Origin: CAYLUN01 sp964386865
GTDB lineage: Bacteria; Verrucomicrobiota; Kiritimatiellia; RFP12; UBA1067
DNA: 64,000 nt
Assembly (NCBI GenBank): GCA_964386865.1
Contig: CAYLUN010000006.1
Span: 71,328-135,327 of the forward strand
Direction: 5' to 3'
Positions 45,484 to 54,283 of this stretch are shown in pieces; within the stretch, counting starts at the first letter, position 1, and each line of letters opens with the position of its first letter. A program made the position numbers and the translations under genes. The notes under the pieces are model-generated. The model was not told where the DNA came from and ran no database searches. It saw nothing but the letters and a program-made list of their open reading frames with translations.

Positions 45484-47535
45484 ATGGCGATAACACGGCT
45501 GAGTTCTTCACGCACCTTCGCGGACGACGCAGGCGGTCGAAGGCTGAGGCCCTCCGTCAGCTGCCTGCTCGGATTGACCGCCGCGCTGGCCTTCGGCGGC
45601 ATCGCTGGCGACGCGAAGACCGACGGTCAGCTAACCGACTGCGAGAAGCTGGTGGCGAAGACCCGCGAAGCCTCGCTCAAGCTGCGCGAGGAGGCCCTGC
45701 GCAAGACCATCGCCAAGGACACGTGCTGGCCCACCGGCATCTGGGGCGACAACCTGTGGTGCCTCTCCGCCCTCTACCTGAATGAGAACGTGGACGCGGC
45801 CAACGCCCGTCTCCTCAAGCAGGCGAGCGACTACATCGACCGGATCCGGAAACTCGGAAGCATCCCCGTGCCAACCCCGGAGCAGCCGGGAAACGCGCCC
45901 TGGACCTTTTTTTCCATCACCGACTACGTGCGGACACTCTGCCTCTTCCACGCGAAGAGCCCGCACTTTCCGGGGCGTCTCGCCCCCGAAACCGAAGCCG
46001 CCATGAAAGAGGCGCTCTGGCTCTGGGTCAGCGGAGAAAGCCGGATCGCCGACGCCAGTCTGGATGACCTCTTCCTGCTGCTAGGCACGGAGAACCACGA
46101 CCTCAACAAGCGCCCCAACTATTACCTGGTCGCCGCCCTGCTGAAGGAAGCCCCGGCTTATCGTGACCGGAAGCTGGCGGACGGGCACACGGTCTCGGAA
46201 CATGCTGCCGCTTACACGGTGTTCTTCCGCGAGTGGCCGCGCAGCCGGGCGCGAGCCGGGCTATGGGCCGAGGTCGGCTCGAACACCTATCAGAAATACT
46301 CTTGGCCGGCCCTGTTTAACATGCACGAGCTTGCCCCTGACTCGGTCATCCGGAAGCGCTTCGGACTGCTGCTCGATCTCGCCTTTATCGAAGAGGAGCA
46401 GATTTCCGCGCGCGGCCGACGCGGCGGGGGAAGAAGCCGGGCCTACCCCGGAGCCAACGCCTTCGAATCCTACAAGAACCTGCTCTATGCGGCCGAAGGA
46501 CAAGCCGCTGGTTCCAGTCATTCGCGCGTCATTGAAACCAGCCGTTACCAGCTGCCGGCAGCGGCGCTCCTCCTGCGATACCGAACGTTCCCGGCGGAGG
46601 AGCCCTTCGTCATCCACAACCGCGTCCTCGGGGAATTAGATTCGGCAGAATCGGAGGAAGAAGCGGGCCAGCGGCTCGCCGCCGACTCGGCCCTGGTCAA
46701 CTACGCCTATCGCACCCCGCACTACCTCCTCGGCAGCACCCTTCAGAATCCGGCCCTCACCCTGCGCGATCCGTACGCCGGCGGCCTGACCCTGAAGGTT
46801 GCCGGGATTTCCCGGCAGAATCGCGCGTGCGGCATGCTCTTCGATGACCCCGCGAGCCGCGAGGTCTGCGCCGCGTATCCGGTGATCGAGCATAAGGGGG
46901 GCGGACGCCCCCAGCACTCCTTCTGGAGCGTCCAGCATGAGAATGTCCTCCTCCTCCAGCGCATCGCGCCCCTGGGCCGCAGCACCCTTGGATCTTACAA
47001 CACGGGCGCGGTCGGCATCGGCTTCGAAGGCGAGGCCCTGAAGAAGGTGGAGGAGGGCGGCTGGATCTTCGCCAGCAACGGCAAAGCCTTCGTCGGGGTC
47101 AAGTTCCTCGACGGCGGATACCGGTGGGACGAGAAGCGAAAAGCGGCAAACCCCGCCAATTTCGAGAAGGCCTCTGACCCGTCGCGCCTCCTCCTCCATG
47201 CCGGCGACCTGGCCAGCCATGAATCGTTCGAGAAGTTCCGGGCCGCCGTGCTCGCGAGCCGCCTAAGCGTCACCCCCGATAAGGTGGATTACGAGTTCGG
47301 CCGGGCCGGCAACCGTCTTGAGGTCGCCCGCTACGATCCGAAGGCGCCTGAACGCTTCACGCTTCCGCTTATCAACGGAAAGCCCGTTGACCTGCGGCCA
47401 CCCTTAACCTACCGGAGCCCCTTCCTCAACGGCCGGTTCGGCGACGACCGGGTCACCGTGACCGTCGGCCCCCTCACGCGGATCCTCGACTTCTCGGCTG
47501 AGTCTGACCCTCCATCCAGGCAGCCGGGTTCGTGA
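45484..47535 (+). CDS. Exported protein with lyase-like alpha-toroid plus beta-sandwich features, family not recognised
   Basis: 683 residues, GGGAGG before the ATG. A long N-terminal basic part and hydrophobic stretch (SCLLGLTAALAFGGIAG) form a signal peptide. Residues about 50-330 are helical with conserved-looking polar clusters (WPTGIWGDNLWCLSALYLNENVD, LLLGTENHDLNKRPNYYLVAALLKE, AEVGSNTYQKYSWPALFNMHELAPD). Residues about 370-670 are beta-rich (QHSFWSVQHENVLLLQRIAP, GGWIFASNGKAFVGVKFLDGGYRWDE). An alpha/alpha-toroid joined to an anti-parallel beta-sandwich, with NH, Tyr and His clusters, is the plan of several polysaccharide lyase families (heparinase, PL8/PL21-like), so lyase activity is a reasonable guess. 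It pairs with the BNR protein gene upstream. Confidence 0.65.
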   Translation: MAITRLSSSRTFADDAGGRRLRPSVSCLLGLTAALAFGGIAGDAKTDGQLTDCEKLVAKTREASLKLREEALRKTIAKDTCWPTGIWGDNLWCLSALYLNENVDAANARLLKQASDYIDRIRKLGSIPVPTPEQPGNAPWTFFSITDYVRTLCLFHAKSPHFPGRLAPETEAAMKEALWLWVSGESRIADASLDDLFLLLGTENHDLNKRPNYYLVAALLKEAPAYRDRKLADGHTVSEHAAAYTVFFREWPRSRARAGLWAEVGSNTYQKYSWPALFNMHELAPDSVIRKRFGLLLDLAFIEEEQISARGRRGGGRSRAYPGANAFESYKNLLYAAEGQAAGSSHSRVIETSRYQLPAAALLLRYRTFPAEEPFVIHNRVLGELDSAESEEEAGQRLAADSALVNYAYRTPHYLLGSTLQNPALTLRDPYAGGLTLKVAGISRQNRACGMLFDDPASREVCAAYPVIEHKGGGRPQHSFWSVQHENVLLLQRIAPLGRSTLGSYNTGAVGIGFEGEALKKVEEGGWIFASNGKAFVGVKFLDGGYRWDEKRKAANPANFEKASDPSRLLLHAGDLASHESFEKFRAAVLASRLSVTPDKVDYEFGRAGNRLEVARYDPKAPERFTLPLINGKPVDLRPPLTYRSPFLNGRFGDDRVTVTVGPLTRILDFSAESDPPSRQPGS

Positions 47536-47587
47536 CAGGCGGGCGCCAGCGGAACACGAACAGCGAACCTGACCCGGCGCACATCGC

Positions 47588-50017
47588 TCAGGGTCTCAAC
47601 GTCAGGGTCTCGCCCTCCAAGGCTGCCAGCGTGATCCAGCCCCGCTCGGCGGACTCCTCGCGGCCGCCGTGCGCGCCGGTGACGCGCGCGCTTGAAGCGA
47701 GCCCTTCAACGAAGTGAGACGGCCTGATCTCCACGCGCGCGTCGGCTGTGGACATCAGCCGCAGCGAACAGCCGTCCCACGTGAGCATCACATTCGCCGG
47801 GTCAGCCGACTCGAAGCGCAGGCCCTCGGAGGTGAAGCGTCGGTCGCCGACGAAGAGCGCGCCGTCCGCCTCGAAGGTGTAGGCCGTGCCGGTCGGGTGG
47901 TCGGCTTTTCTCAGCGCGAGCTTGCCCTGAAGCGCGTGCGCGTCCACGTAATCGCGCAGGAAGCGCGTCGCGTGCGCGATGGGCTTGGCCCGGCCCTCGG
48001 GCGTGCCGTCGTAGACGAACATTCCGAAGCGGCGCTGCTGGAGCCGCTTCGCCTCGGGCATGTCGCGCTGCCACGGCAGCCAGCGCCACTGGTAGGCGGG
48101 ATCCGCGTCGCACAGCTCCCACTTCAGCACGCCGTCGAAGCCGCCCGCCAGCGCGTGCAGGTAGTGCGCGAACTCGGCGACCGACGAGGCGTAGACGTCG
48201 AGCGGCCGGCCGCCCACGAGGTCGCCGTTGGAGTAGCCGAACTCGCCGAGCAGCACCGGCTTGCCGGGCCAGACCGCGCGCAGGCGGTCGAGCGTCGTCA
48301 TGTTGATCCGCACGTGCTCGAGGTCGTCCGGCGGCTCGTAGACGTGGTGCGCGGCGAAGTCCAGCCGCGCGTTCACCGGCAGGCAGGCGTAGACCGTATT
48401 GTAGCCGACGCTGATCGGATGGCCTTTGTCCTCGGCGCGGATGCCCGCGCTCAGCGCGTCGACCCACTCGCCGTAGATGCCGCTCACGCCCTGATACGCC
48501 TGCCGCCACGCCGCGTCCTGCGGCTCGGGGAGCGGGCGCGACAGCCCCGGGAACGTGGTGGTCCAGTCGGCCGGCGCGAGGCTCAGCGAGCGCTGGTAAG
48601 GCTTCCACGCGTCGGCGGGCACGGGGTGGCGGTCGCCCAGCTTCTGCCCCTGAGACGTCAGGCGCGACAGCTCCCACCAGTAGGGCTCGTTGTCGAGGTC
48701 GTAGCCGAGCATCATGGGCTCGTCCCTGAGCAGCGCGGCCTTGCGCCGCGCCTCGGCCGCGAGCTGCTCCAGCGTCTTGCCCGAGTGGGCCGCCGCAGCG
48801 GTCGGCAGGATGTAGACGCCGTACTGCCGACAGAGGCTGAGGAAGGCCTCGGTGCGGCCGGCCGCGAGGAAGCGCTGCGCGTCGTGGAGGCGGATCGCGT
48901 TGACGCCCGCCCGCCGCATGCGCTGGAAGTCGCGCTCGAGCTCGGCGAGGTTCCACATGCGGGTGCCCCCGTAATACGTGTGGAACGAGTTGAAGAAGTT
49001 CGCCCCGATCGCGAAGAAGCGCGAGCCGTCCGCGCGCGCGAAGTGCCCGTTCTGGATATGCAACGGCGGCGGCGCGGCCGCGGTCGCCGCAGGCGAGGCG
49101 GCCTGCGCGGTCGCGCTTTCGCACTCGGCGCGGGAGCGCGCCAGCCACGCGCCGTCCCGGAACGCGGCCAGCGCGTCCGCGAGCAGCGCCTGCACGGCGG
49201 GCGCCTCGTAGAACGCGGGCTCACTCACGCCGGCCAGCAGCCACTGCGAGCCGGCAAAGGCGCCCGCGTGGTGGATCAGCACGCCCGCGGCCCAGCCGCG
49301 CGCGCGGCCGTGGCGATCCACGGCGGCCAGCAGCGGCCTGTAGGTCGCGCTGCCCAGCTCCGGGAAGCCGAGCGCGGACCAGCCGGTGTACGCGCCGCGC
49401 ACGAACACAGCGTCCGCCGTTTCTGCGGCCGGGACGGAGCCTGGCCCTCCAGCGCGAGGCCCTTCCGCCCCGGCCTCAGCTCGCGCTGGCGGGCGGGCGT
49501 CCACGCGAGCCGCCGGACGGCGGGGCAGCCGTCCCTCCCATGCGAGGCTCGTCGCGCCGGCTTCCGTCGCGCTGGACCACGCGCCAGCGTGCGCCACCGC
49601 GCACACGTCGCGCAGCCGGTAGACGTCGTAATCGTCGAACGCCTCGCGCCGCAGCGCCCCATCCACAGCCGCGCCCGATTCCGCAAAGGCCCGCCCGCCC
49701 AGCAGGACCAGGTCGCCGCCCCGCTTGACGAAAGCCAGCAGCGCGGGCCCCGCGCTCGCCGGGAAGCGCGGGCTGTCCGGGACGATCAGGCAGTCAAACG
49801 CGTCGGCCGAGAACGCCCGCCCGTCCGCGACCCGCGCCGCCGTCAGGCTGGTGACCGTGAAGCCCCTTGCGCGCAAGGCCGCGGCCCGCTCATCCGACCG
49901 CTGGTCGGCCGCCGCCGGCTCGCACAGAAGCGCCACACGGTATGGCGGCGTATCGCCCGACGCCAGCGCCGCCCAAATGGGCAAAAGACCGACGAGGAGC
50001 TGATGCGGTTTTCTCAT
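47588..50017 (-). CDS. Exported clan GH-A glycoside hydrolase (GH5-like) with N-terminal GATase-like domain
   Basis: 809 residues from MRKPHQLLVGLLPIWAALASG (GAGGG upstream). Residues about 25-250 form a Rossmann-like GATase1/trimerisation-type domain (YRVALLCEPAAADQRSDERAAALRARGF, FDCLIVPDSPRFP, LAFVKRGGDLVLLGG). A TIM barrel (about 330-690) has the acid/base in GYDLDNEPYWW (near 440) and the nucleophile in VLLGEFGYSNGD (near 589). A C-terminal beta-sandwich follows. Family placement among GH5, GH2-like or unclassified GH-A is not certain. About 40 residues (WEGRLPRRPAARVDARPP...) encoded by an in-frame repeat at 49431-49550 interrupt the first domain. It lies downstream of a sulfatase in one unit and probably acts on the same polymer. 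Confidence 0.78.
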   Translation of the reverse strand: MRKPHQLLVGLLPIWAALASGDTPPYRVALLCEPAAADQRSDERAAALRARGFTVTSLTAARVADGRAFSADAFDCLIVPDSPRFPASAGPALLAFVKRGGDLVLLGGRAFAESGAAVDGALRREAFDDYDVYRLRDVCAVAHAGAWSSATEAGATSLAWEGRLPRRPAARVDARPPARAEAGAEGPRAGGPGSVPAAETADAVFVRGAYTGWSALGFPELGSATYRPLLAAVDRHGRARGWAAGVLIHHAGAFAGSQWLLAGVSEPAFYEAPAVQALLADALAAFRDGAWLARSRAECESATAQAASPAATAAAPPPLHIQNGHFARADGSRFFAIGANFFNSFHTYYGGTRMWNLAELERDFQRMRRAGVNAIRLHDAQRFLAAGRTEAFLSLCRQYGVYILPTAAAAHSGKTLEQLAAEARRKAALLRDEPMMLGYDLDNEPYWWELSRLTSQGQKLGDRHPVPADAWKPYQRSLSLAPADWTTTFPGLSRPLPEPQDAAWRQAYQGVSGIYGEWVDALSAGIRAEDKGHPISVGYNTVYACLPVNARLDFAAHHVYEPPDDLEHVRINMTTLDRLRAVWPGKPVLLGEFGYSNGDLVGGRPLDVYASSVAEFAHYLHALAGGFDGVLKWELCDADPAYQWRWLPWQRDMPEAKRLQQRRFGMFVYDGTPEGRAKPIAHATRFLRDYVDAHALQGKLALRKADHPTGTAYTFEADGALFVGDRRFTSEGLRFESADPANVMLTWDGCSLRLMSTADARVEIRPSHFVEGLASSARVTGAHGGREESAERGWITLAALEGETLTLRP
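49431..49550. repeat. Repeat element inserted in frame in the GH-A gene
   Basis: About 120 bases (40 codons). Minus strand: CTCGCATGGGAGGGACGGC, CCCCGCCGTCC, CTCGCGTGGACGCCCGCC, ... CTCGCGCTGGAGGGCCAGGC and CTCCGTCCC. Inverted GGGACGG / CCGTCCC ends and repeated CTCGCG-TGGA units are visible. The peptide is rich in Arg, Pro and Ala, unlike its surroundings. Confidence 0.7.
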
Positions 50018-50066
50018 GGCACCCTCAGTATGACACGGCGCCACGCGAGGCGGGCCCGTCCGATTT

Positions 50067-50111
50067 CCCGCGCGCGGGAGGGCCGGGTGCCACCCCGGCC
50101 GCAGCGGCTGC
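50067..50111. repeat. Three consecutive hairpins between sulfatase and GH-A genes
   Basis: CCCGCGCGCGGG (50067-50078), GGCCGGG-TGCCA-CCCCGGCC (50081-50100) and GCAGCGGCTGC (50101-50111). They lie in the 105-base gap inside one transcription unit. They may be a processing or stabilising structure, or a partial terminator. Confidence 0.55.
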
Positions 50112-50122
50112 CGCGGTGCGCG

Positions 50123-51565
50123 CTACTTCGCCTCGAACCCGGCGCGAGGCTTGCCGTCGAAGCCGATGATCGGCTGGGCGTCGGCGACTTTGCCCAGCTC
50201 GCGGCTGCCGGGCGCGCCGTCGCCGTCGAGGCCGAGGTCGCCCTTCATCGCCTCGGCGAGCGCCAGCAGCTTCGCGACCGCCTCCGGATTCGCGGCGGCG
50301 ACATTCGCGGCCTCGCCGATATCTGTCTTTAAGTTGAAGAGCACCGGTTTGGCGGCGGGCTTGTTTTCGGGCGGGAGCTGGAGCTTCCACTCGCCGCTGC
50401 GCACCGCCTCGAGGCGGAACCCGCGGTAGTAGTAGAAGGTCTCATGGGCGGGCTTCGCGTCGGGCGCACCGGAGAGAAGCGGCCAGATGTTCGCGCCGTC
50501 AAGCTTGCGGTCAGCGGGCGCCGGCGCGCCCGCCAGCGCGGCGAAGGTCGGCAGGATGTCGAACATGCCGGTGATCGCGTCGCACGACGTGCCAGCCGGA
50601 ATCTGGCCGGGCCACCAGGCGACCAGGGGCACGCGGATGCCGCCTTCGAGGGTGGAGCCCTTGTGGCCGCGCAGCGGCGCGTTGACGGCGCGGGACGTGC
50701 CGCCGTTGTCCGACGTGAAGATCACCAGCGTGCGCTCCGCGAGCCCCTGGTCGCGCAGCGCGTCGAGCACGCGGCCCACGCTCCAGTCGACCTCCTCAAC
50801 CCAGTCGGAGTATATGCCGTGCGGCGACTTGCCCGCCCACTTCTTGCCCGGGTAGATCGGAAAGTGCACCGCGTTGTGCGGCAGATACAGAAAGAAAGGA
50901 GCGGCCTTGTGCTCCGCGATGAAGCGGACAGCCTCGTCGGTGTAAATCTCCACGAGCGACTGCTGGTCATCAGGCAGGACGCGCTTGACCACGGTGTTGT
51001 TGCGCAAGAGCGGCAGCGGCGGCTGGCCCTTGCCCTTCGTCCCCGGCAGCGGCTTGCCGAGGTCGCTCTTCACGCCGTCTTCCGCGGGGCCCATGTCGTT
51101 CGAGTACGGCAGGCCGAAGTGCAGGTCGAAGCCCTGAGCCAGCGGCAGAAACTCGGGCTGGTCGCCGAGGTGCCACTTGCCGACGATGCCGGTGGCGTAG
51201 CCCGCGGTTTTGAGAACCTCGGCGACGGTCACCTCTTTGGGCGAGAGGCCGACGTCGTTGCCGGGGAAGAGCACGTGGGGGATCGGCAGGCAGCGCTTCG
51301 GATAGCAGCCGGTCATCAGCGCGGCGCGCGAAGGGGAGCAGACCGGCGCGGCGTAGAAGCTGGTGAGCTTGCGTCCCTCCTTAGCCATGCGGTCGAGGTT
51401 CGGCGTGCGGTTGATGGTCGAGCCGAAGGGGCCGATGTCGGCGTAGCCCATGTCGTCGATATTGATGACGATGAAGTTGGGTTTGGCCGGCGGGGCCGCA
51501 TGCGCGGCACCGAGCAGACCGAGCGCGACGGCGATCGCGCTGATTGTTGTGCCTGTTCCTCTCAT
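50123..51565 (-). CDS. S1-family sulfatase (arylsulfatase A-like), exported
   Basis: 480 residues from ATG 51565; GGAG lies about 7 bases upstream, and a GTG at 51568 is less likely. A signal peptide (GTTISAIAVALGLLGAAHA) is followed by the S1 core: FIVINIDDMGYADIG (metal Asp pair), AAPVCSPSRAALMTG with Cys76 in C-x-P-x-R, GIVGKWHLGD and VIFTSDNGG. The full length fits the family. It hydrolyses sulfate esters of a polysaccharide, after formylglycine formation. It is the first gene of a unit with the GH-A enzyme; a perfect palindrome overlaps its promoter, so the unit appears tightly regulated. Confidence 0.92.
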   Translation of the reverse strand: MRGTGTTISAIAVALGLLGAAHAAPPAKPNFIVINIDDMGYADIGPFGSTINRTPNLDRMAKEGRKLTSFYAAPVCSPSRAALMTGCYPKRCLPIPHVLFPGNDVGLSPKEVTVAEVLKTAGYATGIVGKWHLGDQPEFLPLAQGFDLHFGLPYSNDMGPAEDGVKSDLGKPLPGTKGKGQPPLPLLRNNTVVKRVLPDDQQSLVEIYTDEAVRFIAEHKAAPFFLYLPHNAVHFPIYPGKKWAGKSPHGIYSDWVEEVDWSVGRVLDALRDQGLAERTLVIFTSDNGGTSRAVNAPLRGHKGSTLEGGIRVPLVAWWPGQIPAGTSCDAITGMFDILPTFAALAGAPAPADRKLDGANIWPLLSGAPDAKPAHETFYYYRGFRLEAVRSGEWKLQLPPENKPAAKPVLFNLKTDIGEAANVAAANPEAVAKLLALAEAMKGDLGLDGDGAPGSRELGKVADAQPIIGFDGKPRAGFEAK

Positions 51566-51607
51566 CACGTTCTCCTCTCCTTCTTTTCAACGAGTTCCGG
51601 CGTCCGG

Positions 51608-51631
51608 TTGCACACGTCTGGAAGTGTGCAA
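51608..51631. promoter_or_regulatory. Perfect 8-8-8 palindromic operator
   Basis: TTGCACAC (51608-51615), an 8-base spacer, GTGTGCAA (51624-51631). It overlaps the -10 box and likely start of the sulfatase promoter. That is the position for a repressor. No terminator T-run follows, so an RNA hairpin role is less likely. Confidence 0.6.
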
Positions 51632-51651
51632 GGGCAGACGCGTCTTGTCAA
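51623..51651 (-). promoter_or_regulatory. Promoter of the sulfatase / GH-A unit
   Basis: Minus strand: -35 TTGACA (51646-51651), perfect, a 17-base spacer, -10 CACACT (51623-51628), weak. The poor -10 falls in the right arm of the palindrome. Confidence 0.5.
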
Positions 51652-51699
51652 CCCTACGCTGGCGTTTTGTCTCCTGCACAGACCGGGGCTCTGCAACCG

Positions 51700-52551
51700 T
51701 CAGGGCTGCGCTGTCGCCCGCTGGTAAACGCGCACGTAGTCGATCGCGTAGCGCGTCGGGAAGGGCGTCTTGGATGGATCTCCGCCCGAGTTGCCGCCGA
51801 TCGCGAGGTTCAGCAGCAGGTAGTGCGGCTGGCGGAAGGGATTGGCCGGCCCGCGTTTGGTCGGGTTGACGGTTTGCGTCAGGTCGATCGTGTTGAGCGT
51901 CTCGCCGTCGAGCGACAGGACGATTTGGCGCTCGTCCCAGTCCATGCGCCAGACGTGGAACTTCGCGTCCCACTGCGGGTCATTGAATGCGGAAACGGGC
52001 TTCTTGCCGTTGTCCCACTTGGCCTTCCAGCGCTCCATTGTGCCCCAGCACGCGTTCGCGAGGATGTTGCCGCCGTAGAACTCCATCAGGTCGATCTCGC
52101 CGCAGCTCGGCCACTCGCCCGCCACGCCCAGGAACCAGATCGCGGGCCAGAGCCCCTGCTGCGCTTGGATGCGCGCCTTCACCTCAAAGCGGCCGTATTG
52201 CCAGCTGTGAAGGCCCTTGGTGATCAGGCTCGAGGAGGTGTACTCGATGAACGCACGGCTCTTCTTCCAGCTCGAGTCGCCCGGGCTGTAGTCCGGGTTC
52301 GGCTTGCGCTCGCGGCGGCCTTCGATGATCAGGAGGCCTTTCTCGCAGGTCGCGTTGTCAGGCTGATACCACTGCAGTTCGCTGTTGCGCTCGAAGCCCC
52401 GCTCGAAGGCCCAGTTCTGGGGGTCGGGCTTACCGTCCCGGTCGAACTCGTCAGACCAAACCAACCGGTAGCCATCCTGGGCGAGGCCTTCTGTTTGTGC
52501 GAGGAGCGGGAGACAGGCCGCCACAAGGGTCAGCGCCAAGGCGTTCTTCAT
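51700..52551 (-). CDS. GH16-family beta-glucanase/galactanase, exported
   Basis: 283 residues from MKNALALTLVAACLPLLAQ (signal peptide). The GH16 jelly roll carries the catalytic beta-strand GEIDLMEF with Glu152 (nucleophile), Asp154 and Glu157 (acid/base) in E-x-D-x-x-E. The flanks YGRFEVKARIQAQQGLWPAIWFLG and FHVWRMDWDERQIVLSLDGE are typical of laminarinase-like GH16 enzymes; agarase, carrageenase or porphyranase specificity cannot be excluded. The ATG overlaps the stop of the upstream sulfatase gene by one base (TGATG), so the two are translationally coupled. Joint action of a sulfatase and GH16 is consistent with a sulfated glucan or galactan. Confidence 0.9.
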   Translation of the reverse strand: MKNALALTLVAACLPLLAQTEGLAQDGYRLVWSDEFDRDGKPDPQNWAFERGFERNSELQWYQPDNATCEKGLLIIEGRRERKPNPDYSPGDSSWKKSRAFIEYTSSSLITKGLHSWQYGRFEVKARIQAQQGLWPAIWFLGVAGEWPSCGEIDLMEFYGGNILANACWGTMERWKAKWDNGKKPVSAFNDPQWDAKFHVWRMDWDERQIVLSLDGETLNTIDLTQTVNPTKRGPANPFRQPHYLLLNLAIGGNSGGDPSKTPFPTRYAIDYVRVYQRATAQP

Positions 52552-54005
52552 CAGTCGCTTTTCCTTTTCATGGGATTCGGCGTCGGCATCCGGGCGTTCA
52601 CGTCCTTGCGCCACGCGCAGAGCTTGTCGCGAAGCGCCTTCACTCTGTCGGGCTGTTCTGCGGCGAGGTTCTTGGCCTCGCCGTCGTCGTCGCGCAGGTT
52701 GAAGAGTTCGGCGCTGCCGTCTTCGTACCACTCGATCAGCTTCCAGTCTCCATCGCGCACCGCGCCGCCCGGCGCGCCGCCCTGGTTTCCGTAGTGCGGG
52801 TAGTGCCAGAAGAGCGGGCCGCGCGCCTGCGACTCGCCCTTCAGCAGCGGCACGAGGCTTCTGCCGTCGAGCGCCACGGCCTGCGGCAGCGGCGCGCCTG
52901 CGAGGTCGAGCAGCGTCGGATAAAAGTCGACGCTGCATACCGGCGTATCGCATAGGCTTCCGGGTTGCGTCACTCCGGGCGCCCGTATGATCCACGGCTC
53001 GCGAATGCCGCCCTCGTAGAGCCAGCCCTTACCGCCTCGCAACGGCACGTTGGAGGTCGGATGGCCCTCGGAGGTGGAGAGCCCGCCGTTGTCGGAGGTG
53101 AAGACCACGACCGTGCGTTCCGCCAGCCCCGCGCGGTCAAGCGCGGCCAGCACGTTCCCGACGGCCTGATCCATCGCCTCGACCATGCCTGCGTAGACCG
53201 CGTGGTTCTGCACGAGGCGCACCTCCCGTTCGCGCTCGCGGCCCCAGACAGGCTCGACCGGCGTCAGGGTCTTCGCCTTCGCTTCGTACTTCGCCTTCAG
53301 ATCCGCGCGGGCCATCAGCGGCGTATGCACCGAGTAGAAGCTCAGGTAGGCGAGAAAGGGCCTCTCGCGGTTGGCCTCGATGAACGCGACGGTCTCGGTC
53401 GCGAGCCGGTCGGGAAGATGCTCGCCAGGAGGCCCGTCGGGCAGGCGCGGGTTGTCGTAGGGTGAGAAGTACTTCTTGCCGCCGTACGGGCCGCCGCGGT
53501 CGCAGCCGCCCTTGTTGATGTCGAAGCCCTGATTCTCCGGCCAGCAGCCCTCGGGGCCCAAGTGCCACTTGCCCGCGAAGAAGGTGGCGTAGCCAGCCGC
53601 TTTGAACGCCTCGGCCAGCGTGGTCTCCTCCAGCGCCAGGCGCTCCTGATACGGCGCGGGCAGGAGCTGGGTGGGGCGCTTCCACGTGTCCGGCTGGGCC
53701 GCGCCGATATAGTCGGTGACGCCGGACCGCTGTGGGTAGCGCCCGGTCATGATGCTCGCCCGCGTCGGCGAGCAGACCGGACAGGCCGCATAACCGGCTG
53801 TGAAGCGCATGCCCTGTTTGGCGAGCCGATCGATATGGGGCGTCTCATAGAACGTGTTGGGGTTGTTTGCGCCGACATCCATGTAGCCCAGATCGTCCAC
53901 GAGGAAAAAAACGATGTTCGGTCGAGGATTCGCGACGGGAACCGCCGCAAATACCGGCGCCACCAGGCACCCACCGAGCAGAAGCAGCAGAAGACTTGGT
54001 TTCAT
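52551..54005 (-). CDS. S1-family sulfatase, exported, coupled to GH16
   Basis: 484 residues from ATG 54005 (AGGGGGT upstream). The signal peptide is LLLLLLGGCLVAPVFA. Core motifs are NIVFFLVDDLGYMDVG, ACPVCSPTRASIMTGRYPQR with Cys78 in C-x-P-x-R, FFAGKWHLGPEG and VVFTSDNGGLSTSEG. Length and motifs are standard for S1 sulfatases acting on polysaccharide sulfate esters. It is the first gene of a two-gene unit with GH16, with overlapping stop and start. Regulation is not visible; the upstream region holds a possible GATACT -10 element but no convincing -35. Confidence 0.92.
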   Translation of the reverse strand: MKPSLLLLLLGGCLVAPVFAAVPVANPRPNIVFFLVDDLGYMDVGANNPNTFYETPHIDRLAKQGMRFTAGYAACPVCSPTRASIMTGRYPQRSGVTDYIGAAQPDTWKRPTQLLPAPYQERLALEETTLAEAFKAAGYATFFAGKWHLGPEGCWPENQGFDINKGGCDRGGPYGGKKYFSPYDNPRLPDGPPGEHLPDRLATETVAFIEANRERPFLAYLSFYSVHTPLMARADLKAKYEAKAKTLTPVEPVWGREREREVRLVQNHAVYAGMVEAMDQAVGNVLAALDRAGLAERTVVVFTSDNGGLSTSEGHPTSNVPLRGGKGWLYEGGIREPWIIRAPGVTQPGSLCDTPVCSVDFYPTLLDLAGAPLPQAVALDGRSLVPLLKGESQARGPLFWHYPHYGNQGGAPGGAVRDGDWKLIEWYEDGSAELFNLRDDDGEAKNLAAEQPDRVKALRDKLCAWRKDVNARMPTPNPMKRKSD

Positions 54006-54190
54006 ATGACCCCCTGGTTCAATGCTCGCCAATTGCCGACACAGTATCAGATTCCGAAGCCGCCGCCAAACCGTTTGCGACTGACCTCGGGTTCAGGACA
54101 AACACCCGTCAGCACGCCACACCGAAGGGAAAAAGCGCGCGTCCTTCACCCGCCGTCCATGAAGCGTGAGCCAGACTAGATGTGCTATTT

Positions 54191-54235
54191 TGGCTCACTG
54201 GGTGATTATGAGCCATTACGACCCACTCCTGGGTC
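54191..54235. promoter_or_regulatory. Two inverted repeats upstream of clpB
   Basis: TGGCTCA-N11-TGAGCCA (54191-54215) and GACCCA-CTCC-TGGGTC (54220-54235), both perfect. They are not CIRCE (TTAGCACTC-N9-GAGTGCTAA) or HAIR. They lie just upstream of the clpB -35 box and are candidate heat-shock operators. Confidence 0.5.
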
Positions 54236-54254
54236 ACCTAAATAAGACTTCATT

Positions 54255-54283
54255 TTGTTCTCCATCAACATCTTAAATATAGA
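54255..54283 (+). promoter_or_regulatory. Promoter of clpB
   Basis: -35 TTGTTC (54255-54260), a 17-base spacer, -10 TATAGA (54278-54283), in an AT-rich island. The predicted start is near 54290, with a leader of about 86 bases. Confidence 0.55.
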
